Shown here: in pieces, positions 8,925-15,939 of the stretch | Numbering within the stretch: the first letter of the stretch is position 1 | How the letters are laid out: every line of letters starts with the position of its first letter | Source: Croceibacterium soli | GTDB taxonomy: Bacteria; Pseudomonadota; Alphaproteobacteria; Sphingomonadales; Sphingomonadaceae | Direction: 5' to 3' | NCBI RefSeq assembly: GCF_009828065.1 | Contig: NZ_WTYK01000002.1 | Span: forward strand, 62,001 to 126,000 | Length of the DNA stretch: 64,000 nucleotides | The notes under the pieces: generated by a model | Database searches by the model: none | What the model was told of the DNA's origin: nothing | The model's input: the letters and a program-made list of their open reading frames with translations, nothing else | Translations under genes and position numbers: made by a program

Positions 8925-9742
8925 TGGAAGCGCTCCGGATAGGGCGCCATGCGCTCGTCGAGCCCGGCACCGGGGACCGGCGGAGGCAGCGGTTCCTCGC
9001 TGAGATCGAACCAGACCTCCGAACTCGCCACGTCGTCGTGCGCCAGGCTCATCTGCCCCGCGAGCTGCCCATCGCGCGGGGCTAGGACGATCTCGGTATC
9101 GGTGGCCTGGACAATACCGACCGGCCGTCCGTCGATCATCGCGCGCGGCGGGCTGCCGTCGCGCAGCAGGTTGCGGCCGCGCACGCGCAGCTGGCGCCGC
9201 ACGCTGTTGCCCTGGCGTTCGCCGTCGATCCGGACATCGTTGATCATCGGCCGGGTGGCCCGCGAGAGAACCCGTTCGAGCTTGTCGATCGGCAGGTTGG
9301 TGATCCGGCCGACGGACCGGCCCAGACCCTGCTGGCGCATCTCGTTGAGCTTGGACACGGTGCGCACGCCGATCCGCTCGAGCCTGCGGATCTCCTCCTC
9401 GCTGAGCTCGTCGGTCATTTCGGTGAGCAGCGTGTCGTCCTTGGTGTCGACCGCCAGCTGGATTGCGTTCTCCTCGATCATCGGCTTGGTGATCGCGGTG
9501 AACACAAGATGCAGCACGCTGGCTTCGGTGTCGCCCGATCCGGCCGGCTTGATGTGGACCTGCCCATCGCGCATCTCGACGTGCGCCTTCAGGTCCATCG
9601 TGATGTCCCTGATCGCGAAAGTCAGCGCCAGGCTGTCGTTCTGGGCCTTGAGCGTCATCCGCGCCTGGGCCGTGTCGAGCTGCGACTGAACGGCCTGGAT
9701 GAAGTCCTCCAGCGCGACGATCGAGGCGGGACCGGTTCTCAT
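8921..9742 (-). CDS. Unknown protein with HhH-like helix and IPT/TIG-like beta region
   Basis: A 273-residue protein starting at ATG 9742, overlapping the upstream stop. The N-terminal half contains an alpha/beta segment (FAIRDITMDLKAHVEMRDG). Around residues 125-150 a sequence resembling a helix-hairpin-helix reads EEEIRRLERIGVRTVSKLNE. Residues about 185-235 have the feel of an IPT/TIG-like beta fold (QLRVRGRNLL...MIDGRPVGIVQATDTEIVLAP). Both domain suggestions are weak and made by eye. No signal peptide is visible. The C terminus is Pro-rich. It is co-translated with a small upstream protein and the subtilase, suggesting a shared process. Confidence 0.75.
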   Translation of the reverse strand: MRTGPASIVALEDFIQAVQSQLDTAQARMTLKAQNDSLALTFAIRDITMDLKAHVEMRDGQVHIKPAGSGDTEASVLHLVFTAITKPMIEENAIQLAVDTKDDTLLTEMTDELSEEEIRRLERIGVRTVSKLNEMRQQGLGRSVGRITNLPIDKLERVLSRATRPMINDVRIDGERQGNSVRRQLRVRGRNLLRDGSPPRAMIDGRPVGIVQATDTEIVLAPRDGQLAGQMSLAHDDVASSEVWFDLSEEPLPPPVPGAGLDERMAPYPERFQ

Positions 9743-10008
9743 GCGCCGCCCTCCACCACGATCCTGGCGGTGAGGCGGCTGGCCGGCAGGTCGAAGGCCG
9801 TCCGCAGCCGCGTACGCGGGCTGTCGGCCAAGACCACCCATTGCCCCTCGCGCTGCTCCAGGCACGCTTCCACCGGCAGGTCGAACTCGATCGAGCTGGG
9901 AGTGATGCCGGTCGCGGCGAAAGCCCGCGCCCCGCGCTCGCCGGCCCAATCGAGTCCGGCGACAAGCTCGCTGAGCATCTCGTCGAGCGGGCGGCGCGGC
10001 GCGCTCAT
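9739..10008 (-). CDS. Small unknown protein (89 aa) of the sigma-54 operon
   Basis: An 89-residue protein coupled at both ends by four-base ATGA overlaps, which is the main reason to believe the start at ATG 10008. A longer in-frame extension upstream would run through the preceding coding region and is rejected. The sequence begins with a helix (PLDEMLSELVAGLDWAGE) and continues as likely beta strands (SIEFDLPVEACLEQREGQWV; FDLPASRLTARIVVEGG). No motif, signal peptide or membrane segment is visible. Its size and position suggest a small accessory or adaptor subunit, but this is a guess. Confidence 0.75.
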   Translation of the reverse strand: MSAPRRPLDEMLSELVAGLDWAGERGARAFAATGITPSSIEFDLPVEACLEQREGQWVVLADSPRTRLRTAFDLPASRLTARIVVEGGA

Positions 10009-11135
10009 GCCGGCGCTCCTTGCGGCGGAGCCGGCGCAGGCGCGGGGACCGGCGCCGCAGCCGGGGCAGGAGCCGGGGCTGGAGCGGCTTCGGCAACGGG
10101 CTGCGCCGCAGCCGGCAGAGCTGCTGTCTGCGGCGCCTTTCGCACAGCGCTCGCCACGGCTGGGCGGGCCGCGCGTTCGAGCAGGACTCGCTGGGCCTCG
10201 TCGACGAACCGCTCGAGCGGCAGGGTCTCGCTGGAGAAGTTGATCTTCACCTCTCCGAACAGTTCGGCGTTGAGCGAGCTGTCGGTCTGGGCGTTGACGC
10301 CGACGGTCGAGACTTTGGTGACCGGCGCGGCATAAGCCGTGCTGCCCCGGGTCGACCAGCTGCCGGCCGACGAGGAGGCGCTGCCGGGATCGTCGCTGAC
10401 CGCGTAGTCGACCGCTGCCCGATCGGCCGCGGCGGCGCGGAAGCGCAGCCTGGCAGTGATCGACCCGTCGTCGACCTTGATCCGCTGCATGCCGAGCATG
10501 ACCAGCGTCGCCAGCGTCTGCATCCTGTCCCGCGCCATGCGGTCGCGCGCGATGGGGATCAGTTGCTCTTCGATCAGTTCCGGGCTGAGCGGCTGGCCGT
10601 CCAGGCCGTAGTCGGTGAGCCAGTCGGCCTCCGGGCCAGAGCCGAACTCGTCCACCCCGCCGCGCGGGACCAGCGCGAAGCTGCCGCCCTGCGAGGAGAG
10701 CTCGAGATCGCCCGGATGCTGCGCCGCCAGCCAGTCGCGCGCCTGGTTGATGGTGATGTTCTCGTCGCGAAACTGCTCGACCGGCTTGGAGATCGCCGCC
10801 ACGAGGTCCGCGAAGGCGTCCATCTGGCGGATCGAGGAATCGACCATCGCGTCCCACGTGCCGTGGATCAGCGAGGCGACGAACTCGGGGAAATCGAGCT
10901 CGTCCGACAGCGAGCCGGCGCGCCGGCCGATGGTCTCGGTCGCCGGCTGCTTGGCGCTGCCGCCGGCGGTCGGAGCGGGCTCGTCCGCGAACGCGTCTTC
11001 GTCCGCCGGCGGTGCCGAACCGCCCCCGCCCCAGAAGGAGCTGCCGGCCATGCCTCGCGACGTGGCGGCGGCGCCGGGGCTGGCCCGGCGCCCGCTCGCC
11101 GGCGGCGGTGGAGGGAGATCGCCGCGCATCGGCAT
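10005..11135 (-). CDS. Unknown protein, paralogous core family member (376 aa)
   Basis: A 376-residue member of the repeated family. The start ATG at 11135 shares a base with the upstream stop (TGATG), so it is coupled to the cysteine peptidase gene. After a Pro/Gly/Ala-rich N-terminal 90 residues come the family blocks DFPEFVASLIHGTWDAMVDS, QTLATLVMLGMQRIKVDDG and VKINFSSETLPLERF. The C-terminal 60 residues are low-complexity Ala-Pro repeats. It is the most divergent of the three complete copies. No export signal is seen. The low-complexity tails at both ends distinguish it from the other copies and may be flexible linkers. Confidence 0.82.
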   Translation of the reverse strand: MPMRGDLPPPPPASGRRASPGAAATSRGMAGSSFWGGGGSAPPADEDAFADEPAPTAGGSAKQPATETIGRRAGSLSDELDFPEFVASLIHGTWDAMVDSSIRQMDAFADLVAAISKPVEQFRDENITINQARDWLAAQHPGDLELSSQGGSFALVPRGGVDEFGSGPEADWLTDYGLDGQPLSPELIEEQLIPIARDRMARDRMQTLATLVMLGMQRIKVDDGSITARLRFRAAAADRAAVDYAVSDDPGSASSSAGSWSTRGSTAYAAPVTKVSTVGVNAQTDSSLNAELFGEVKINFSSETLPLERFVDEAQRVLLERAARPAVASAVRKAPQTAALPAAAQPVAEAAPAPAPAPAAAPVPAPAPAPPQGAPA

Positions 11136-13822
11136 CAGGCGTGTTCGAACGGGCGGACCACCATGGTGGGGTCGCCCCCGCCCGGCCGCGAATGCTGCAC
11201 CCACCGGCTGGTCACGTCATAAGTGCCGTCGGCATAGAGCGTGACCCGTGTGTTGGCGATCTGGTCGTCGGCGATGACCTCGTCGAACACGTACTGGATA
11301 TTGATGTGCAGCGCCGGGACTTGCGCCGGACCGGGCGCCCGCGCCTGCGAGCTGCGTGCGTAGAGCCGCGAGTCGTCCTCGATCGTGGCGGTGACGGTCA
11401 GGCCCCATCCGGCGGCGTCGTCGTGCCCGATGTCCTCGATGTAGATGCGGCCGAGCGAGGTGCCGTTGTACTGCCAGCGGATCTGCAGCCAGCAATAAAT
11501 GTCGTCGATGCCGAAGGTCCCGCCGACCAGCGGCCAGTCGCGCAGGGTCACCGTGCCTTCGTGGAACGGTGCCTGCCTCGCAGGCGCGCGGTCGCCCGGG
11601 TGCTTGACCCCGGACCAGTTCGAAAGGTGCGTGGCGATGTCGCCTGAATTGGCGCTGATGACCTCGATCGCGGTGCCGGCGATCGTCGCCGCCGCACCGA
11701 CATCGAAGCCCTGCCCGCGCCTAACCGGAGCCGGCGGCGGCGGCGCGCGGCGCTCGCCCGCGGCCATCGCATAGCCCGCCGGCGCCGCGGTGCTGCGGTT
11801 GATGCTGCGCCCCACGGGCACCCCGCCGCTGAGGATCTGGACGTAGGCCGGATTGCCCGCCGCAGCCATTTCGTACTCGGCCTGGAAGTCCTCGTACTTC
11901 ATGATGTAGCGGCTGCCGGTGTCGTGCGTGGGAGCATAGCCACCCGGGCTGCCGGGCGTGCCGACCGGGCGGTCCCAGGGATCGGCGATGCGCACGAAGT
12001 GGTTGGCGCCGTCGTAGTACATGCCCACGACCAGGACAGCGTGGCCGGACAGGTTCGTCGCGCTCGCCATCTTTCCGACGTAGAGCGGGCCGTGGTGCTC
12101 GATCAGGGCCTTGAAGCCCTCCGGCAGGTAGCATTGCGGCGGATGGGCCGTCAGGCCGAGCGCGTCGGCGGCCGCCTGGCGTTCCGCCCAGGGCAGGCCG
12201 TTGGCGATGTCTTTGCCGCACTGCTGTGCGATCGTTTCCGGGGCGATGCTCACCTGGTCGCGCCAGCCGATCAGCATCGACAGCGTGGTCGCCCAGCAGC
12301 CGTTGTCGGTCGGTTGCGGGGTCAGCTGGACCTCGTCCCATTGGATCGACCACCGGCTGCCGACGCCCATCCCGGCCGCCATGGCGAAGCCCGCGGGAGG
12401 ATTGCCGCTGCGGTCCGGCTGGCGCCCCGCCGGCACGCCGAGCGAGAACATCTGCACGTTGGCCTCGCCGACACTGCTGTCGCGAGCCGCCTGCAGCTCG
12501 TACTCGCTTTCGAAATCCTCGAAGCGCAGGATGTAGCGGCTGCCGGTGTTGTGGGTGGACTGGTATGAGCCTGGCGTGCCCGGCGTGCCGACGCTGCGGT
12601 CCCATGGATCGGCGATGCGCACGAACCACTGCCCACCGTCCTGGTACATCCCCACCACGAGCACCGCGTGCCCGGACAGGTTGGCGGCGCTGGCCATCTT
12701 GCTGACGTAAAGCGGGCCATCGCTCTCGAGCAGGTCGTAAAGCCCTTCCGCGGTATAGCACTGCGGCGGGATCGGGTTCAGGCCGAGCCGCTGCGCGACC
12801 GCGCGGTGCTCGCTCCAGGCCAGTCCTTTGTCGATGCTCTTGCCGGCCTGCTCCGCAATGGTCTGCGGGGCGATGCTGACCTGATCGTGCCAGCCGACGA
12901 GCATGGCGATGGTCGTCGCCCAGCAGCTCATGTCGGTGGGCTGGTTGACCAGCTGCACGTCGGGCCAGTGGATGCTGGAGCTTACCTCCTGCGCGCGGGC
13001 CTGCGGCGTGGCGAACAGGTCGTCGCCGGACGAAACCGGCCGCTGCGAAGGCTCGAGCGTGTCGAGCAGCGGCACCACCGAAGCTTCCGGAAGTCCGAGG
13101 CCGAGCGCCTCGTGGATGCGCTGGGCGAAAGCTCCGCCGATCCGCGCGGCGCGCTGGCGAGCGCTGCCCGGCAGGTCCGGCATGACCGCCCGTGCATCGG
13201 CGGGCTCGTCTCCGGCGGCCTGGGGGCGCTCCTGGAACGCCGCCTGGCGCGCGGGCAGCTCGGGCAGCTCGCCGAACCCGTCGTTGTACTCGGCGGGGCC
13301 GGCAGGCTGGGGAGCAGTGCCCGATCCGTTGGCCGTCACCGGCTGGGCGGTGCGCGCGGGCTCGCTACCCGGCTGCGCCGCGTCGCCGGTCCATTCCATC
13401 AGCGGCGGACCGGCGCTTCGGGCAGGCGCGAAGCTGCGGCGCAAAGTGCGGCCGGTGAAGCCGCTCAGCGATACGTATGGGCTGCCCTCGCGCGGCGCTG
13501 CGTCGACTTTCAGCCCGCCCTGATCGGCACGCCCGGTGGCCAGGGCGAAGAACAGCTTGTCCTGGCCGATGAAGCGCGCGAGCACCTCCGGCGGTACCAC
13601 GAAAACGCCCTCCCCGCGCGGGACCGAGAGCAGCCCGTGCTCGCGGCTCGAATAGAAGTTCGCGGCCGTACGGCGGGCGCGGTTCTCGGGCCGGAACAGG
13701 TCGATGGCGGTCGCCAGCACGACTTCGGCCTGGACCTCAGGCTGGGCGGTTCGCACCGCGAACCCCAGCATGGGAAAGCGGTCGTTTACCTGCATGCGAT
13801 TGGGGCGAATTTGCGCGGTCAT
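11135..13822 (-). CDS. Tandem papain-like cysteine peptidase protein (two C70/AvrRpt2-like domains)
   Basis: An 895-residue multidomain protein. After about 280 residues of unknown sequence come two copies of a papain-like C70-type domain. Copy 1 has Gln and Cys in QPTDMSCWATT (Cys near residue 297), His in LSGHAVLVVG (near 383) and Asp in RIADPWD. Copy 2 has QPTDNGCWATT (Cys near 507), the same His motif (near 592) and the same Asp motif. All triad positions are intact in both copies. About 230 further residues with beta character follow. The start chosen is ATG 13822, five bases after AGGTGAG; a GTG at 13831 is possible. There is no signal peptide. Family C70 is known from the bacterial effector AvrRpt2; the target here is unknown. 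Confidence 0.85.
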   Translation of the reverse strand: MTAQIRPNRMQVNDRFPMLGFAVRTAQPEVQAEVVLATAIDLFRPENRARRTAANFYSSREHGLLSVPRGEGVFVVPPEVLARFIGQDKLFFALATGRADQGGLKVDAAPREGSPYVSLSGFTGRTLRRSFAPARSAGPPLMEWTGDAAQPGSEPARTAQPVTANGSGTAPQPAGPAEYNDGFGELPELPARQAAFQERPQAAGDEPADARAVMPDLPGSARQRAARIGGAFAQRIHEALGLGLPEASVVPLLDTLEPSQRPVSSGDDLFATPQARAQEVSSSIHWPDVQLVNQPTDMSCWATTIAMLVGWHDQVSIAPQTIAEQAGKSIDKGLAWSEHRAVAQRLGLNPIPPQCYTAEGLYDLLESDGPLYVSKMASAANLSGHAVLVVGMYQDGGQWFVRIADPWDRSVGTPGTPGSYQSTHNTGSRYILRFEDFESEYELQAARDSSVGEANVQMFSLGVPAGRQPDRSGNPPAGFAMAAGMGVGSRWSIQWDEVQLTPQPTDNGCWATTLSMLIGWRDQVSIAPETIAQQCGKDIANGLPWAERQAAADALGLTAHPPQCYLPEGFKALIEHHGPLYVGKMASATNLSGHAVLVVGMYYDGANHFVRIADPWDRPVGTPGSPGGYAPTHDTGSRYIMKYEDFQAEYEMAAAGNPAYVQILSGGVPVGRSINRSTAAPAGYAMAAGERRAPPPPAPVRRGQGFDVGAAATIAGTAIEVISANSGDIATHLSNWSGVKHPGDRAPARQAPFHEGTVTLRDWPLVGGTFGIDDIYCWLQIRWQYNGTSLGRIYIEDIGHDDAAGWGLTVTATIEDDSRLYARSSQARAPGPAQVPALHINIQYVFDEVIADDQIANTRVTLYADGTYDVTSRWVQHSRPGGGDPTMVVRPFEHA

Positions 13823-13827
13823 GGGTC

Positions 13828-14268
13828 TCACCTGTCTCTCTTGGGATGGGATGTGCGGCGGGGGGTCGCGGCCGGCGCGCGCGGATCGGCGCCGCCGTTG
13901 CCGGCGCCTTTGCGGGACAGCTCGCGCAGTTCGCGGGCGCGCTGCTCGAACTCCTCGGGGAGCGACCGGAGCACGATGTCGAAAGCCGCACCGTGCTCTC
14001 CGATCGCCGCGATCGGCCCGTGCTCGGCCTCGTGCTCGGCCACGGCCTGGGCCAGCAGCTCGGACAGCATCTTGGCGTAAGGCGGGGAGATCGCGACCGG
14101 CGTATGGATCGACAGATCGCCGCCGTTGGGTTGTCCCGATGGGCGAAACTGCCCCAGTTCGATCAGGAACTCGTAAGGGTTATGCGCGACTTCGAAGTAG
14201 TTGACATAGAGCGATGCATGCCCAGCCCGCCTGACGCCGACGTCCTCGCTGGTGCTCGGTTGGGCCAC
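13828..14268 (-). CDS. DUF3467-like protein, first gene of the sigma-54 operon
   Basis: A 146-residue protein starting with GTG at 14268 behind a purine-rich AGGCAGGA site. Residues 18-90 fit the DUF3467 pattern as I remember it: SLYVNYFEVAHNPYEFLIEL, then IHTPVAISPPYAKMLSELL, then a helix with AEHEAEHG. The C terminus is basic and disordered. DUF3467 has no established function. Position matters more: it is the first gene after the predicted sigma-54 promoter, with a leader of about 29 bases. It ends only five bases before the cysteine peptidase start. Its job may be regulatory or assembly-related; that is not shown by the sequence. Confidence 0.82.
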   Translation of the reverse strand: MAQPSTSEDVGVRRAGHASLYVNYFEVAHNPYEFLIELGQFRPSGQPNGGDLSIHTPVAISPPYAKMLSELLAQAVAEHEAEHGPIAAIGEHGAAFDIVLRSLPEEFEQRARELRELSRKGAGNGGADPRAPAATPRRTSHPKRDR

Positions 14269-14306
14269 TGTCCTGCCTCGTCGTCTGCCGCTGTCGCCAG
14301 ACCTTC

Positions 14307-14322
14307 AGCAGGATGCGTGCCA
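14307..14322 (-). promoter_or_regulatory. Predicted sigma-54 (RpoN) promoter of the unknown operon
   Basis: On the minus strand the sequence reads TGGCACGCATCCTGCT. This fits the RpoN consensus TGGCACG-N4-TTGC with GG (14321-14320) and GC (14309-14308) exactly twelve bases apart; only the first T of TTGC differs. The predicted transcription start is near 14297, giving a leader of about 29 bases before the GTG at 14268. A sigma-54 activator gene lies immediately upstream, which supports the call. Confidence 0.85.
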
Positions 14323-14378
14323 CTCGAAGATTGTCTCGAATTTTCCGGAGTTTGGGTGAAATGGACCGGCGCTGCCGA

Positions 14379-14392
14379 TGTAACATGTTACA
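14379..14392. promoter_or_regulatory. Perfect 14-bp palindrome, likely upstream activator site
   Basis: TGTAACATGTTACA is a perfect palindrome centred about 88 bases upstream of the predicted sigma-54 transcription start, the usual range for enhancer-binding proteins. A second TGTTACAC half-site follows at 14422-14429. The adjacent activator gene is the obvious candidate binder. Confidence 0.7.
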
Positions 14393-14420
14393 CTCGCGCG
14401 CCGAACGGGACGGTGCGTAT

Positions 14421-14429
14421 GTGTTACAC
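14421..14429. promoter_or_regulatory. Second TGTTACAC activator-type site
   Basis: GTGTTACAC repeats the half-site of the palindrome at 14379-14392 and is itself near-palindromic around a central T. It overlaps the stop codon of the activator gene and lies about 128 bases upstream of the predicted start of transcription. Paired sites are typical for cooperative sigma-54 activators. Confidence 0.55.
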
Positions 14430-15389
14430 GTCCTCGCTCCGTCCTGCGCGGCGGTGCACGGGCGTGGCGCTCTGCGCGAGGTTGTACTTCGTCATCTTGC
14501 GGTACAGCGTCATGCGCGACCAGTGCAGCGTCTTCGCCGCCTGGGCCTTGTTCCAGTTCGTCTGCTCGAGCGCCGCGAGCATCCGCTCGCACTCGCCCGG
14601 ATCGGCGTGCGAGTAGGATCGGCGCAGGTGGGCGAATGCGTTGGGGATGTTGCGCATGGTGATCGGCCCCGCGGGAGGGTCGATGAACACCGCTTCGACG
14701 AAGTTGCGGATTTCGCGGATGTTGCCGGGCCAGTCGTAGTGGAGGAGCAGCCCGAACAGATCGGGGTCGAGGCCACTGACGGTCGTGTGCCGATCGCGGT
14801 TGAAGCGTTCGATGAAGTGATCGATGTACAGCCCGATGTCCTCCGGTCGGTCGGCGAGCGGCGGTATGTCGATCCGCGCCACGTTGATGCGGTAATAGAG
14901 ATCGCTGCGGAAGCGCCCTTCGGCAACCGCGTCCTCGACATCGACGTTGGTGGCGGCGATGATGCGCAGGTCGTATTTCTCCGGCCGGGTCGCGCCGATG
15001 GGATAGGCTTCCTTCTCCTCGAGCAGGCGCAGCAGCTTGGTCTGGTTGTAGAGCGAGAGATCGCCGAGCTCGTCGAGGAACAAGGTCCCGCCGTCGGCCA
15101 GCTTGGCCTTGCCGGCCCGCGCCGCGACGGCACCGGTGAAGCTGCCGCGCTCGAAGCCGAACAGCTCGCTTTCGAACAGCGTATCGGGAATGGCGGCGCA
15201 GTTGATCGCGACGAAAGGCTCGGCGCTGCGGCGGCTCTGCTGGTGGATCGAGCGGGCGAAATGTTCCTTGCCGGTGCCCGTCTCGCCGGTGATCAGGGTC
15301 GGCGCATCGGACCTGGCGATCTTGGGTAAGTCGCCTCGCAAGGCGAAGATCGCCTCGCTCCTTCCCAAGATCTCGGCAGCGCCTTGCAA
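14424..15389 (-). CDS. PspF-like sigma-54-dependent transcriptional activator (AAA+ with Fis-type HTH)
   Basis: A 321-residue enhancer-binding protein. It carries Walker A GETGTGKE, the sigma-54 contact loop as GSFTGA instead of the usual GAFTGA, Walker B LFLDELGD and an arginine-finger region RFRSDLYYRI. A Fis-type helix-turn-helix lies at the C terminus (WNKAQAAKTLHWSRMTLYRK). There is no room for an N-terminal sensor domain with the chosen TTG start at 15389, which follows GGGGGGAG; the architecture is then like PspF. The reading frame stays open upstream, so a longer form cannot be excluded. It probably activates the operon starting at 14268 from the sites at 14379-14429. The controlling signal or partner is not apparent. 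Confidence 0.88.
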   Translation of the reverse strand: MQGAAEILGRSEAIFALRGDLPKIARSDAPTLITGETGTGKEHFARSIHQQSRRSAEPFVAINCAAIPDTLFESELFGFERGSFTGAVAARAGKAKLADGGTLFLDELGDLSLYNQTKLLRLLEEKEAYPIGATRPEKYDLRIIAATNVDVEDAVAEGRFRSDLYYRINVARIDIPPLADRPEDIGLYIDHFIERFNRDRHTTVSGLDPDLFGLLLHYDWPGNIREIRNFVEAVFIDPPAGPITMRNIPNAFAHLRRSYSHADPGECERMLAALEQTNWNKAQAAKTLHWSRMTLYRKMTKYNLAQSATPVHRRAGRSEDV

Positions 15390-15939
15390 AGGAGTCTCCC
15401 CCCTGCGTCTGTCAACGATACGTCCGTCAATGATGCGTCTTGTGGTGCATGGCCACGAGCCGCGGCATGCAAATGTCCCGACCAGGTTCGAGGATCGTCT
15501 CCAGGTAAATGTCTATGTCGAATTCTACGATTCGTCCAGCATCGCCTCACCGTAGACCAGGCACAGTTCATCCAACCATTCCTCTCGGGAACGCCCAATT
15601 CATAAGGGATATAGTTAATACGGCGGGCGTTTCGTCGGTCACTCTTTGCGTTCGTCGGGAGAGATGGAGGAACTGTGCTTGCCGAAAGGGAGAAGCGGCT
15701 GGCGAGCTATGACGCTTCCGTCTACGCCGCTGACCGCCGACGCGAGATTGTTGCACATGTCTCCATAACTGCCACCCTGGTGCAGTTGGGAAGTTTCCGT
15801 TGGCGTGTGAGTGGGCGCAACTTTGCCAAGTTAGCGCGAGCGGCAGTGCAGATTGTGTGTAAGTCGTACTGAACCCCGTCACCGTAACCTCAAACAGCGC
15901 CCTCACCTTACGGCTTCCTCAGTTGGAGAGGTCGCACAG
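15390..15939. other. Intergenic region of about 550 bases
   Basis: I see no convincing gene here. Short open stretches exist on the minus strand upstream of the sigma-54 activator, but they are interrupted by stops and lack ribosome sites. The composition is less GC-rich than the neighbours. It probably contains the promoter of the activator gene and the 3' end of the peptidase transcript. No clear terminator hairpin was found. Confidence 0.5.

Noticed and set aside
1-14268. Identification of the operon as a contractile injection system or prophage
   Set aside because: No sheath, tube, baseplate, ATPase, terminase, portal or integrase could be recognised. The idea is left open only as a structural-homology question.
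15390-15939. Small genes upstream of the sigma-54 activator
   Set aside because: Open pieces are short, interrupted by stops and without ribosome sites.
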